A stretch of 64,000 nucleotides of DNA from Bryobacteraceae bacterium (GTDB taxonomy: Bacteria; Acidobacteriota; Terriglobia; Bryobacterales; Bryobacteraceae). The notes under the pieces are model-generated. The model searched no databases. It worked only from the letters and a program-made list of their open reading frames with translations, and was not told the DNA's origin. The translations under genes were made by a program, and so were the position numbers. Positions 17,901 through 25,639 of this stretch are shown in pieces. The first letter of the stretch is position 1. Each line of letters begins with the position of its first letter. The stretch spans positions 2,984,001 to 3,048,000 of the forward strand of contig BPGD01000001.1 in NCBI GenBank assembly GCA_026002855.1. Reading direction: 5' to 3'.

Positions 17901-18829
17901 CCCAGGAACGGCGCGCCCAGATCGAGCTCGAGCTGGTCCGGCGTCAGTCCGACCTGAAGCATCTTGACGAGAACTGCCGCAAGGAGCTCGGCCTGCCGGT
18001 GACCGAGGCGGCGCAGCAGCTTGCCGCCCATCAGGCAGAGGCCGCGGCGGAAGCGGGGCAGGGCCAAGAGCCCGCCGGCGAAGGCGCCGCGGCCGGGGCC
18101 GCACCCGCGGCGCTCGACGAGCTCGCCGTCGCCGAGGCCGAGGAGAAGGCCGAGGACCTGCGCCGCCGCATCGAGGCGCTCGGCCCCGTCAACCCCGAGG
18201 CGCTCAGCGAGTATCAGGAGGCGCAGCAGCGCTACGACTTTTTGAACGCGCAGCGGCAGGACCTGCTCGACTCCATCCGCGACACGGAAAAGACGATCCG
18301 GGAAATCGACGCCGAATCGCGGAAGCGCTTCAGCGAGGCCTTTGCGGTGATCAACGAGAACTTCCGCAACATGTTCCGCACGCTGTTCGGCGGCGGCATC
18401 GGCGAGATGCGCCTCACCGGCGAGGGCGACGAGCTCGACCAGGGCATTGAAATCGTCGCCCAGCCGCCGGGCAAGCGCCTTCAGAACGTGCTGCTGCTTA
18501 GCGGCGGCGAGAAGGCGCTGACCGCGATCGCGCTGCTGATGGCCATCTTCCAGTACCAGCCGAGCCCCTTCTGCGTGCTGGACGAAGTGGACGCGCCTCT
18601 CGACGAGGCCAACGTCGGCCGGCTGGCCGCGCTGCTCAAGGACATGTCCGAGCACACGCAGTTCATCGTCATCACCCACGCCAAGAAGACGATGGAAGCG
18701 GCCGAGCTGCTCTATGGCGTCACCATGCAGGAGCAGGGCGTCTCCCGGCTGGTGAGCGTGAAACTCCAGCCCGCGGCCGCGCCGCCGCCGCAGGCTGCCG
18801 GCGAGCTCCAGACGGCCGCGAGGGCCTGA
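14936..18829 (+). CDS. smc: Chromosome segregation protein SMC with low-complexity head insertion
   Basis: A 1297-residue SMC ATPase that condenses and segregates the chromosome with ScpA/ScpB. The N-terminal head has Walker A GPNGCGKS at residues 33-40. Coiled coil runs either side of the hinge (about residues 580-700, around GFAPAGVLADFIELTHPEF). The C-terminal head has the signature LLSGGEK (S1189) and Walker B with D1216-E1217 (CVLDEVDAPLDEAN). An AGAGAGG-like purine site (AGAGAGG, 8-base spacing) supports the TTG start at 14936. Oddities: an approximately 60-residue Ala/Gly/Asn/His-rich insertion at about 96-153 inside the N-head, containing a 13-bp DNA direct repeat, and a second Ala/Gly/Glu-rich stretch at about 1020-1065. 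Both lie outside the catalytic motifs. Confidence 0.95.
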   Translation: MLILKRVELQGFKSFPDRTEMRFPGRGIAAIVGPNGCGKSNLSDAISWVLGEQSAKSLRGSRMEDVIFAGTRDRKPLGMAQVTMVLVDPTGEVQIPGQKPAAKAAAGKTASGPNGHGANGNGANGHGEAGEAAGQPAAPAAVTLAPAAALPEKAQEITVTRRLFRSGESEYLINGKVARLRDIQELFMGTGLGPESYAIIEQGRIGQILSSKPLDRRAVIEEACGISKFKNKRRLAEAKLEGAKQNLTRVFDILEEVGRQVNSLKRQAGKARRYEELKAELDRHLRVALAGRYLLLEREAARIAAELESASAQLAELQARAAAQDQAVTAAREEFYRLEAALTDARKRAAEARLESERVRGQIATQAREIASIEQRLQQGELETAQLAERAARQEQEREHLTAQLRELESAAAAARQRLQAKQQERDALQRELSDRERALEEMRRRVVSLLGEASSLRNQLAQIESFLSAIERDRARVRKDAEAAQADLERIRAARDELSRQIADRQLQLESTQDRRARTEQELQQRRAAAAETRKRLEALRHEASSLRARRDSLEQILSHRAYTAESVKRLFQAAERGETDGFAPAGVLADFIELTHPEFEKAAEEFLHEELEYVVVKSWEDARKGIELLRGDLDGRATFLVEPNLHGSAPAVSSPVPEPAIGPETGIVGRLSEGIRFTNGLTNAPAALLPRLARCFLAESREAAQRLAAVYPDLFFLLADGVCYHGQAVTGGRRTGAGPLALKRELREVSALFGQRHAELAAAQQELERLEKEIQNLAETLENLRAEQQKQEKETLLLEQEMRKLKEEAQRAEQRLSLAGVELERLGRDAERAAAEREAKAAAAGQKEEERTRLEQQLEAARAGLEGLKRQLDSIGEEHSVLRVELAGCEERRRGVEQALQRLEREAQETAARRRNLAAEMENLAVKRNQLLELNLALEDRAARAAAEFEQLELASATLAEKEAAQRTALAEAEERVKEVRQELAAAQERRAQIELELVRRQSDLKHLDENCRKELGLPVTEAAQQLAAHQAEAAAEAGQGQEPAGEGAAAGAAPAALDELAVAEAEEKAEDLRRRIEALGPVNPEALSEYQEAQQRYDFLNAQRQDLLDSIRDTEKTIREIDAESRKRFSEAFAVINENFRNMFRTLFGGGIGEMRLTGEGDELDQGIEIVAQPPGKRLQNVLLLSGGEKALTAIALLMAIFQYQPSPFCVLDEVDAPLDEANVGRLAALLKDMSEHTQFIVITHAKKTMEAAELLYGVTMQEQGVSRLVSVKLQPAAAPPPQAAGELQTAARA

Positions 18830-18831
18830 CC

Positions 18832-19467
18832 ATGGCCGCCGAGCCCGGGCCTGCGCCCTCGCGCCTGGTGGGCATCGCCGGCCCTTCCTGCGCCGGCAAG
18901 ACCGAGCTGGCGCGCTGGCTCGGCGCGCGGCTCGGCGCGCCAGTGCTGAACCTGGACCATTACTACATCGATCTGGCGCACCTGCCGCTCGAGGAGCGCG
19001 CGAAGACCAATTTTGACGAGCCCGCGGCCGTCGACCGCGAGGCCATCCTCGAGGACGTGGCCGCGCTGGGCCGCGGCGAGCCCGTCACCGCGCCGCTGTA
19101 CGATTTTTCCACCCACGCGCGCGCCCGCGGCGGCGAACGGATCGTTCCCGCCGGCCTCGTTGTCGTCGAAGGGCTGTTTGCGCTCTACTGGCCGGAGCTG
19201 CGTAAACATTTCTTTGTGAAATTGTTTGTGGACGCGCCGGACGCGCTCTGCCTGGCCCGCCGCCTGGAGCGCGACGTCCGCGAGCGCGGCCGCACGCCGG
19301 AGAGCGTGCTCCGGCAGTTTGAATCGACCGTCCGGCCCGGCGCCGAACGCTTCATCCGCCCGACGCGCGCGTACGCCGATCTGGTCCTTTCGGGCGAGGA
19401 AGAGCTCGACGTGCGCGGCGCCCGGGCGCTCGCGCTCGTCCGCGCCCGGCTCGGATCTGAGCCTTGA
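18832..19467 (+). CDS. udk: Uridine kinase-like P-loop kinase
   Basis: A 211-residue P-loop nucleoside kinase, probably phosphorylating uridine or cytidine with ATP or GTP in pyrimidine salvage. Walker A is GPSCAGKT at residues 17-24. The substrate region NLDHYYIDL follows at about 40-48, then YDFSTHARA and the VVVEGLFALYWPEL block typical of Udk. The lid arginines are in RRLERDVRERGR. It starts 2 bases after the smc stop and is probably co-transcribed. Phosphoribulokinase-like proteins share this fold, so substrate identity is inferred. Confidence 0.85.
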   Translation: MAAEPGPAPSRLVGIAGPSCAGKTELARWLGARLGAPVLNLDHYYIDLAHLPLEERAKTNFDEPAAVDREAILEDVAALGRGEPVTAPLYDFSTHARARGGERIVPAGLVVVEGLFALYWPELRKHFFVKLFVDAPDALCLARRLERDVRERGRTPESVLRQFESTVRPGAERFIRPTRAYADLVLSGEEELDVRGARALALVRARLGSEP

Positions 19468-19486
19468 TTCCAGCGGAGGACCCGCG

Positions 19487-20611
19487 ATGCCATCCTGTCC
19501 GGAGGTCGCCGTTGTCGGCTGCGGCCTCATCGGCCGCGCCATGGTTTTCGATCTGTGCCGCGAGTTCGATGTCGCCGCCGTGGACCGCAGCGCCGAAGCG
19601 CTCGCCTCGGTCGCCCACCTCCCCTGCCGGGCCATCCAGGCCGACGCGCTCGCCCCGGGCGTGCTGGAAGAGCTCGTGCGGGACTCGCGCCTGGTGCTCT
19701 CCGCCATGCCCGGCGCCGTGGGCTACGCGCTGCTGGAGCGGCTGATCGAGCTTGGCAGGGACACCGTGGACATCTCCTTCACCGCGGAGAACCCAACGGC
19801 GCTCCATGAGCGGGCCGCGGCCCGCGGCGTCACCGTGGTCGTTGACTGCGGTGTCTGTCCCGGCCTGTCCAACATCGCCGCCGCCCATGCCGCGCGGCGC
19901 CGGTTCGAGCGGTTGGAGAAATATGTGTGCTACGTCGGCGGCCTGCCCGCCCGGCCCGAGCCGCCGTGGTATTACCGCAATCCGTTCGCCGCCGAAAGCG
20001 TGATCGACGAGTATACGCGTCCGTGCCGCTTCCGCGTGGACGGCCGTGAGGTCACGCTCGAGCCGCTTTCCGGCGCCGAGACGGTCGAGTTTCCCGAAAC
20101 CGGCCCGTTGGTGGCATTCCATACCGACGGCATCCGCACGCTGCTGCGTTCGCTGCCCGAGGTGCCGACGCTCGTCGAAAAGACCCTCCGCCACCCGCAG
20201 CACTACGAATTCATCGTGCGCCTGCGCGATGCCGGCTTCTTTGCGCCCGACGTCCGGCCGATGCTCGAAACCGTCTGCCGCCGCGCCTGGCGCTTCGCGC
20301 CCGGCGAGGCCGACCTCACGGTGATGCGTCTTGTGCTGGAAGGCTCGATGAGCGGCGCGCGGACGCGCCTGCTCGTGGACCTGGTCGATCACTACGACGC
20401 GGCCCACGGGCTGCTTTCCATGGCGCGAACCACCGCGTTCACCGCTACCGCCGCGGCCCGCCTGATTCTGGAAGGGCGTTTCCGCCGGCCGGGCGTGCAC
20501 CCGCCGGAGGCGCTGGGCTTCGACGGCGGCCTGTATGAGCGGCTGCTGGCCCTGCTGGAGCAGCGCGGCATCCGCTTCACCGAGCGGCGCGAGCCGGCCG
20601 GCTCGGCTTGA
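19487..20611 (+). CDS. Saccharopine dehydrogenase-like / lysine 6-dehydrogenase-like oxidoreductase
   Basis: A 374-residue NAD(P)-dependent oxidoreductase with an N-terminal Rossmann motif GCGLIG (residues 11-16). The following region (SAMPGAVGYALLERLIELG, DISFTAENP, VVDCGVCPGLSN) matches the saccharopine dehydrogenase family. The YVGGLPARPEPPWYYR block is typical of the lysine 6-dehydrogenase branch, so oxidation of an amino-acid amine is likely. GGAGGA 7 bases before ATG 19487 fixes the start. It follows the uridine kinase gene by 19 bases. The true substrate is not decided by the sequence. Confidence 0.85.
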   Translation: MPSCPEVAVVGCGLIGRAMVFDLCREFDVAAVDRSAEALASVAHLPCRAIQADALAPGVLEELVRDSRLVLSAMPGAVGYALLERLIELGRDTVDISFTAENPTALHERAAARGVTVVVDCGVCPGLSNIAAAHAARRRFERLEKYVCYVGGLPARPEPPWYYRNPFAAESVIDEYTRPCRFRVDGREVTLEPLSGAETVEFPETGPLVAFHTDGIRTLLRSLPEVPTLVEKTLRHPQHYEFIVRLRDAGFFAPDVRPMLETVCRRAWRFAPGEADLTVMRLVLEGSMSGARTRLLVDLVDHYDAAHGLLSMARTTAFTATAAARLILEGRFRRPGVHPPEALGFDGGLYERLLALLEQRGIRFTERREPAGSA

Positions 20612-20636
20612 TCGCGGCCCGGTCGCGTTCTATATT
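20608..20636 (+). promoter_or_regulatory. Promoter of the 53-residue membrane protein gene
   Basis: TTGATC (20608-20613), a 17-base spacer and TATATT (20631-20636) form a good sigma-70 promoter. It overlaps the stop codon of the preceding gene. The downstream gene has its own GGAGG site and ATG at 20654, so it can be expressed independently. Confidence 0.55.
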
Positions 20637-20653
20637 TCGGATGGAGGCACCTG

Positions 20654-20815
20654 ATGAGGCACGCACATGTCCTGCATCCCGACCCGAAGGCCATGGCGTG
20701 GCTCAAGCTGGCCGGGGTCGTTCTCATCACCCTTGCGGCGCTTGCGGCGCTGATCGCCATTCTGTTCTGGGCGCAGCCGCAGGAAGCCCAACCGCTGCTG
20801 ATCGCGGCTGCCTGA
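20654..20815 (+). CDS. Small single-pass membrane protein (53 aa)
   Basis: A 53-residue open frame: a short polar N-terminus (MRHAHVLHPDPKAMAW), one strong hydrophobic helix (LAGVVLITLAALAALIAILFW) and a short polar tail ending in IAAA. It has a GGAGG ribosome-binding site 6 bases before the ATG and a good promoter just upstream, so it is very likely translated. No family is recognised and no function is proposed. It is convergent with the glycosyltransferase pair, leaving a 53-base gap. Confidence 0.65.
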   Translation: MRHAHVLHPDPKAMAWLKLAGVVLITLAALAALIAILFWAQPQEAQPLLIAAA

Positions 20816-20868
20816 GCCGCGATGCGGCAACAGCCGGAGCAGCGGGACTTTTCCGCGCGGCCGGAATT

Positions 20869-21837
20869 TCAGGCTCCGCGCAGCATCCGCCGCGCCGTGC
20901 GAGCCGCGCGGCGCAGCCGCCGTGCCGCCTCCCAGGCGAGCCAGGCGTCGCCCCAGGGCCAGGGCCGGCGCGAGTGCTCCTGCCAGCCTTCTTCGAGCAG
21001 CAGACCGTGGTACAGCTGAAACAGCCGTTGCACCGTCCCCAGGCTGTCCACGCGCCAGCCAGGCCGGTACCGGGTCACCAGAGACGGCCGCTGTGGGTCG
21101 TAGCCGCTGAAATGAAACAGCCGCAGCGGTCTGCCGCTGATCAGAAAGCGTCCGGCCTCGGGGTCCCAGGCGGCTTCGCCGAGGCGCCAGTAGCCGGCAT
21201 TGCATCCGGGATCGCGCAGCAGGCGCAGGTCGGCCACGTAGCCGGGAGCCAGATCCAGCCACCGCTGGTCGAAGTGGATCCCCTGGCGCGGATCCTCGTA
21301 ACAATGCCTCCGCAGTCTTTCCATCCACCATTGGAGGAAGGCGCGGGCCTCGCTGCATTGGCGCACGGCCACGAATCCGGCATTGAACATGCCGGCCATC
21401 AGCAGGGAGCGTTCGAACGGCTCGTCGGCCTGCACCAGCGATTCGGGCCCGATGTGCGGGGTAAGCGTGAGCGAGTGCGCCGCCGCCTCGGCCAGGCACG
21501 GCTCCAGCGTGTCGGCCACATAGAGGTCCGGGTCGAGGAAGACCGCCGTCTGATGGCCGAGGTCGAGCAAAGCAAGCAGCAGCGCCGGCTTGATGGCGGC
21601 GCAGAACTGTTTCGGCCCGTAGCGCAGCAGCATGCCGGCCAGCCCGGGCGCGCGCAGAGTCCTGATGGACACGATCCGCACGTCCAGGTCACGCAGCCGC
21701 TGTTCGGCCTCGCCGTCCCCGGCCAGGAAGGCATAAAAGGGCGCGGCGTGGTGTCGGCGGAAGGAGCGCACCAGAACGCGCACCTGGGCCAGGTAATTGG
21801 GCGCAGCAGCCGTGACCACGGCAAGCGGCTCAACCAT
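20869..21837 (-). CDS. Glycosyltransferase-like protein (GT-A type, DPD motif)
   Basis: A 322-residue protein resembling nucleotide-sugar glycosyltransferases of the GT-A fold. It has an N-terminal nucleotide-binding-like strand (LAVVTAAAPNYLAQ), the metal-binding motif D102-P-D104 in VFLDPDLYV, FNAGFVAVR in the middle, and GIHFDQRWLDL followed by the FHFSGYDPQ block. It is a clear paralogue of the gene immediately upstream, with which it overlaps by 8 bases. Together they form an operon divergent from flagellin, so flagellin or surface glycan modification is a reasonable guess. Acceptor and donor are unknown. Confidence 0.78.
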   Translation of the reverse strand: MVEPLAVVTAAAPNYLAQVRVLVRSFRRHHAAPFYAFLAGDGEAEQRLRDLDVRIVSIRTLRAPGLAGMLLRYGPKQFCAAIKPALLLALLDLGHQTAVFLDPDLYVADTLEPCLAEAAAHSLTLTPHIGPESLVQADEPFERSLLMAGMFNAGFVAVRQCSEARAFLQWWMERLRRHCYEDPRQGIHFDQRWLDLAPGYVADLRLLRDPGCNAGYWRLGEAAWDPEAGRFLISGRPLRLFHFSGYDPQRPSLVTRYRPGWRVDSLGTVQRLFQLYHGLLLEEGWQEHSRRPWPWGDAWLAWEAARRLRRAARTARRMLRGA

Positions 21838-22885
21838 CTGCGCCTCCCTCCATCAGCCCCGGGTGCCGCGTCCGAAGCCAGGCGTAAAAAGTGTCCGGCC
21901 CCCCGGTGCGGAAGGGATCGCCGAAACGGGCCGATTCCGGACCGAGGAGGCGGAAGATGCGGCGGGCCTGTGGCCGAATGGGCGTGCCGTTGTCGAAGCG
22001 GTCCCAGGCATAAGGGAGGTGCCAGGTGTCTCGCCAGCCGCACGCCTCCAGCAGCGCGTGGTAACGGCGCAGCAGTTCCGCCGCTGGCCCGATGGAGGCG
22101 GCCGTCATCGAGGGCGCATAGCGGCTGAGCACGTCCGGGCGTTCCGGATCGTAGCCGCTGAAGCGGAAGATCCGGCACGGCAGGCCGCAGGCCGTGATGA
22201 GGCCGCCGCGGACTTCGATGCGTCTCTCCGGCAGGTTCCAGTGGCCCACGTTGATGCCCGGATCGCGCACGATCAAGCAGCCCGGCGCGAGGCTGGGAAT
22301 GAAGTCCAGCCAGCGCTGCTCGAAATGCAGGCCGTCGTCGACGTCGAGAACGCAGTGCTGCTCGGTGCGCTCCCGCCACCATGTCAGCACGCCCTGCGCT
22401 TCCGGGCAACGGGAAAAACCGAGAACGCCGCCGTTGAAAACGCCGGCGCGGAGCACGTTCCATTCGCGCCGCCGCGCGCCCGGCCCCAGCGGCGGCGCCA
22501 GCAGGTGCGGGGTCAGCAGCACCGGGTGATGCGCGAGCCGGTCCAGCAGGGGATCGAGCCGGCCTACCACCATCGTCTCCTGCTTGAGGAACAGGACGGC
22601 ATCGAAGCCCTGTTCCAGCAGATGGCAGATGAAGTGCGGCGTACAGGCGAAGCTGAGTTCGGCGTCGGTGTAGCGGAAGCGCAGGGCGGCTTCCCGGGCG
22701 AGGCCGAGGCTGGAGAGCGGAACCAGGCGGAAGGGTTCGCGGGCCGGGTCGATGGCAGGATGCGGCCCATCGGCCTGGAGCGTGAAGAAGGGCAGGTCGG
22801 GGTGATGCTGTTCCAGGGATCGCGCGGTGGCGCGCGCCAGTGCGATGCGGCGGTTGGAGATGATGGTCGCGGCCGCGATCCGCAT
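21830..22885 (-). CDS. Glycosyltransferase-like protein, DxD motif not conserved
   Basis: A 351-residue paralogue of the downstream gene: it shares the FNGG.LGFSRC segment, the LHFEQRWLDFIPS block and the FRFSGYDPERPDVLSRY block. At the position of the paralogue's DPD it has K101-Q102-E103 (LFLKQETMVV), so metal and nucleotide-sugar binding may be altered. It could be a non-catalytic partner or use another ligand set. The start at 22885 (MRIAAATIIS) aligns with the paralogue; an ATG 7 codons upstream is also possible. It lies 236 bases from the divergent flagellin gene. Confidence 0.72.
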   Translation of the reverse strand: MRIAAATIISNRRIALARATARSLEQHHPDLPFFTLQADGPHPAIDPAREPFRLVPLSSLGLAREAALRFRYTDAELSFACTPHFICHLLEQGFDAVLFLKQETMVVGRLDPLLDRLAHHPVLLTPHLLAPPLGPGARRREWNVLRAGVFNGGVLGFSRCPEAQGVLTWWRERTEQHCVLDVDDGLHFEQRWLDFIPSLAPGCLIVRDPGINVGHWNLPERRIEVRGGLITACGLPCRIFRFSGYDPERPDVLSRYAPSMTAASIGPAAELLRRYHALLEACGWRDTWHLPYAWDRFDNGTPIRPQARRIFRLLGPESARFGDPFRTGGPDTFYAWLRTRHPGLMEGGADG

Positions 22886-23006
22886 GGAAGTCAGACAGCC
22901 CTTCAAGCGGCGGTTTCGTCAGGCCGACGGCGGCAAGTCATCTGAAAGGTATGACACGGGCGGGCCGGTCGTCAAGTTTGCCCGCTTGGCCGGGCCGCAG
23001 ATTTTC

Positions 23007-23033
23007 TCAAGCCTTTGCGCCGCGCGCCGATGA
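23007..23033 (+). promoter_or_regulatory. Candidate sigma-28 (FliA) promoter of flagellin
   Basis: TCAAGCCT, an 11-base spacer and GCCGATGA. The consensus is TAAAGTTT-N11-GCCGATAA, giving 5 of 8 and 7 of 8 matches with exact spacing. Transcription would start near 23040, leaving a leader of about 80 bases before the GTG at 23122. Late flagellar genes are classic FliA targets, so the context fits. Confidence 0.5.
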
Positions 23034-23071
23034 GGCGGGTGAAGCCGGTGCACGGGTCCGAAACGGGCCCC

Positions 23072-23112
23072 GGCTGGAAGGAGTCCAGCTGAAGCCTCGG
23101 CCGAAAAAGGAG
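23072..23112 (+). promoter_or_regulatory. CsrA-like leader element: AGGAG loop hairpin plus GGA at the RBS
   Basis: GCTGGA (23073-23078) pairs with TCCAGC (23084-23089), leaving the loop AGGAG; an outer G-U pair extends the stem to 7 bp. A second AAGGAG (23107-23112) is the ribosome-binding site, 9 bases before the GTG. A hairpin presenting GGA in its loop followed by a GGA in the Shine-Dalgarno is the arrangement CsrA uses on the B. subtilis hag leader. No csrA gene is in this window. Confidence 0.5.
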
Positions 23113-23121
23113 AGAAGGACT

Positions 23122-24732
23122 GTGGCGTTTACGATTAACACCAACATCGCCTCCATGCAGGCGCAGGAGTACCTGCGCGTCACGCAGGAGTTTCAGTCAA
23201 AGACGATCAGCCGCGTCACCTCGGGCCTGCGCATTGTGAGCTCGGGCGACGACGCGGCCGGGCTGGCCATTGCCAACGGGTTCCGCAGCGACCAGGCGGT
23301 GCTGACGCAGGGCATCCGCAATGCCAATGACGGGCTGGCGACGTTGCAGACCATTGACAGCGGCATCAACAACATCAGCAAGCTGCTTGACCGGGCGCGG
23401 ACGCTGGCCACACAGTCGGCCTCGGGCACGTTCAACGGCAACCGCGAAGTGCTCAACAGCGAGTTTCAGAGCGTGATCGAGGAGATCAACCGCCAGGCGA
23501 AGGCGATCGGCCTGAACCAGGGCGGCGATTTCGCCAAGAACCTGAGCGTGTTCATCGGCGGCGGCCGGGGCTCGAATGACGCCGAAATCATCCAGAACGG
23601 GTCGGTGAGCGTGGACCTGCGCCGCTCGACCGTGGACGCGCGCAGCCTGGGTCTGAGCGGGTATTCGGCGGCGAGCGACTCGACGTACGACCTGAGCGTG
23701 TATGACAATGGCACGACGACCGACCTTGGCAGCGCTCTGGGTGCCGCGACGTCATTCAACTTCTCCCTGTCCGGAGTTGGTTTCGACGACGTGAGCGTCA
23801 ACGTGAACCTGACGGGAGTGCAGGATCTGAAGGCGCTGACGGATGCCATCAATGCCGCCATCCAGGCCAGTGCGGCCAACAATCCGGCGCTGCGCAACGC
23901 CGGCATCACGGCCCAGATCAACGCCGACGGCAAGGGCTTCTCTCTGGTGAGCTCGACGACTGCCTTCACTGTGGAGGCTGGAGGCGACACCGTGGCGCAG
24001 GCCCTGTTCGGACTCACCGGCGCGGCAAACGTCAAGGTGGCGGGCGGACTCTATGCCCGTTCTTTCGCCTTTAACGCCTCCAGCACGAGTCCTCAAACCA
24101 TCACCATCACGACGACCGGTGCCGATGGATCGATTCAGTCTGTCGACGTGACCCTCGGTGCCGGGGCGAGCGCCGATGTGGCAACGGACACCATCAACAC
24201 GGCCCTTCAGCAGAGCAACAAGGACGGCCTGATGAAGATCGTCGCCGCCGAGGCCGGCGACGGGACAAACCGGATCACATTTGCCAGCACGGGCTCGTTC
24301 AAGATCACCGTCCATGCGGCCAGCAGCGGCCCGCTGAACGGGGTCACCGCCGGCACTTACGATGCGCTGACCCAGGCTGGCAGCGGATCCAACCAGGAGC
24401 AGACCCTCGATGCCAGCGGCGGCGCCAACCTGTCGATTTCGACGCAGCAGGCCGCCGAGAAGGCGGTCAACGCGCTGGCCGCCGCGGTGAAGAAACTCGG
24501 CGAGGCTCAGGCCGTCGTCGGCAAGGGCCAGAACCAGTTCAACTTCGCCGTCAGCCTCGCTTCCACCCAGCTCACCAACCTCGCCGCCAGCGAGTCGCGC
24601 ATCCGCGATGCCGACCTCGCCTTCGAAGCGGCCAACCTGACCAAGGCCCAGATCCTGACCCAGGCCGGCGTGGCCGCCCTGGCCCAGGCCAATGCCGCCC
24701 CGCAGGCCGTCCTGACCCTGCTGCGCGGCTAA
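23122..24732 (+). CDS. fliC: Flagellin
   Basis: The filament subunit, 536 residues. The conserved N-terminal D0/D1 domain (AFTINTNIASMQAQ through GLRIVSSGDDAAGLAIANGF) and the C-terminal D1/D0 domain (SESRIRDADLAFEAANLTKAQIL, ending APQAVLTLLRG) are both intact. The central residues of about 150-450 form a long Ser/Thr/Gly-rich variable domain exposed on the filament and a possible glycosylation target. AAGGAG 9 bases upstream supports the GTG start at 23122. It is flanked by the divergent glycosyltransferase pair and followed by a strong terminator, so it is probably monocistronic and regulated through its own leader. No other flagellar gene is in the window. Confidence 0.95.
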   Translation: MAFTINTNIASMQAQEYLRVTQEFQSKTISRVTSGLRIVSSGDDAAGLAIANGFRSDQAVLTQGIRNANDGLATLQTIDSGINNISKLLDRARTLATQSASGTFNGNREVLNSEFQSVIEEINRQAKAIGLNQGGDFAKNLSVFIGGGRGSNDAEIIQNGSVSVDLRRSTVDARSLGLSGYSAASDSTYDLSVYDNGTTTDLGSALGAATSFNFSLSGVGFDDVSVNVNLTGVQDLKALTDAINAAIQASAANNPALRNAGITAQINADGKGFSLVSSTTAFTVEAGGDTVAQALFGLTGAANVKVAGGLYARSFAFNASSTSPQTITITTTGADGSIQSVDVTLGAGASADVATDTINTALQQSNKDGLMKIVAAEAGDGTNRITFASTGSFKITVHAASSGPLNGVTAGTYDALTQAGSGSNQEQTLDASGGANLSISTQQAAEKAVNALAAAVKKLGEAQAVVGKGQNQFNFAVSLASTQLTNLAASESRIRDADLAFEAANLTKAQILTQAGVAALAQANAAPQAVLTLLRG

Positions 24733-24763
24733 ACGGCCAGCATCCACCTCTGACCTGACCCGC

Positions 24764-24805
24764 GGCCCCGGGACGCCTCCAGGCCTCCCGGGGCCTACAC
24801 TTTTT
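24764..24805 (+). terminator. Rho-independent terminator after flagellin
   Basis: A perfect 10-bp stem (GGCCCCGGGA with TCCCGGGGCC) around a 12-base loop is followed within 5 bases by TTTTT. It lies 31 bases after the flagellin stop and ends the transcript before the TPR gene. Confidence 0.85.
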
Positions 24806-24847
24806 CAGGCTTTCCGCCGATCCATCCTGTGAGAGGTTTCACCGAGG

Positions 24848-25192
24848 ATGGCTGCCTTGCAAGAAACTCCCCGTCCCGCCGCCCAGTGGCATTCCGCCGC
24901 ACTGGAAGAACTGGAGTCCGGCCACTTTGAAGAGGCGCTCCGATCCCTTCGGCGTGCTGTGGAAATCGATCCCCGCGCCTGGCGCGCCTGGAACGATCTG
25001 GGCGTCGTGCTGGAGGCCCTCGGCAACCGCCGCGATGCCATCTACTGCTATGGGCAGGCGCTCCGCGCGGCTCCGGACGCCGAAGAGCCCCGGCGCAATC
25101 TGATGCTGCTGGCCCTCGGTCTCAGTCTGGCGCGGTCGCTCGAAATGGCCCCGCCCCGGCGGAACCGGGCGTTGCTGGCAACCGCCCGTTAG
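24848..25192 (+). CDS. Small TPR-repeat protein
   Basis: A 114-residue protein with two tetratricopeptide units (HSAALEELESGHFEEALRSLRRAVEIDP, then AWRAWNDLGVVLEALGNRRDAIYCYGQALRAAP). Such repeats mediate protein-protein contact. The TPR part ends near residue 80; the tail is helical and basic. CGAGG sits immediately before the ATG. It lies after the flagellin terminator, so it probably has its own promoter. A flagellar chaperone role would be a guess from position only. Confidence 0.7.
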   Translation: MAALQETPRPAAQWHSAALEELESGHFEEALRSLRRAVEIDPRAWRAWNDLGVVLEALGNRRDAIYCYGQALRAAPDAEEPRRNLMLLALGLSLARSLEMAPPRRNRALLATAR

Positions 25193-25606
25193 CCGAATTG
25201 TTGCGCACGCACTCCGCGCCGTTTCGCGCTTCTGAGCTGCGAAGGAAGCGGCCGAAAGCCGCGAGATCGAGCGGGCACGCCTCGTCCCCGCGTCGTCCCA
25301 ATGGTTGAACGAGTCTCCGCTCATTCCGCGCGCTCTGGCGGGCGCACTCCATTTACGGCTCTGTTGGCGCTCGATGGGTGACCTGGGGCGCCCTTCGGCT
25401 CTTGCGCTTTCCGACTCCGAGCCTTTGAACCCCGAGCCGAGCGGCGGATGGTTGTAAGATCGACCGGCGCCGGTGCACCGTCACTGTCCGCCTCCCACGA
25501 AATCCGCTGATCGCGCCTGCCCTCGCGGGCTCGCACGATTTGCGGCTCAATCGATCGCCGCTGGCGGCGCTCTTGCGCTTCATCCGCATGAGGCGTTCGT
25601 GTCCTT

Positions 25607-25639
25607 TGTTTGAAAAACAGACTGTTTGAAAAACAGACT
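25607..25639 (+). repeat. Two-copy 16-base tandem repeat
   Basis: GTTTGAAAAACAGAC occurs at 25608-25622 and again at 25624-25638 with a 16-base period. Each unit includes the small inverted repeat CTGTTT-GAA-AAACAG (complete in the second copy). The second copy runs into the left arm of the adjacent inverted repeat. Confidence 0.85.

Noticed and set aside
22972-22996. TCAAGTTT followed by GCCGGGCC as a sigma-28 promoter
   Set aside because: Spacing is 9 rather than 11 and the -10 half matches poorly; the site at 23007-23033 is better.
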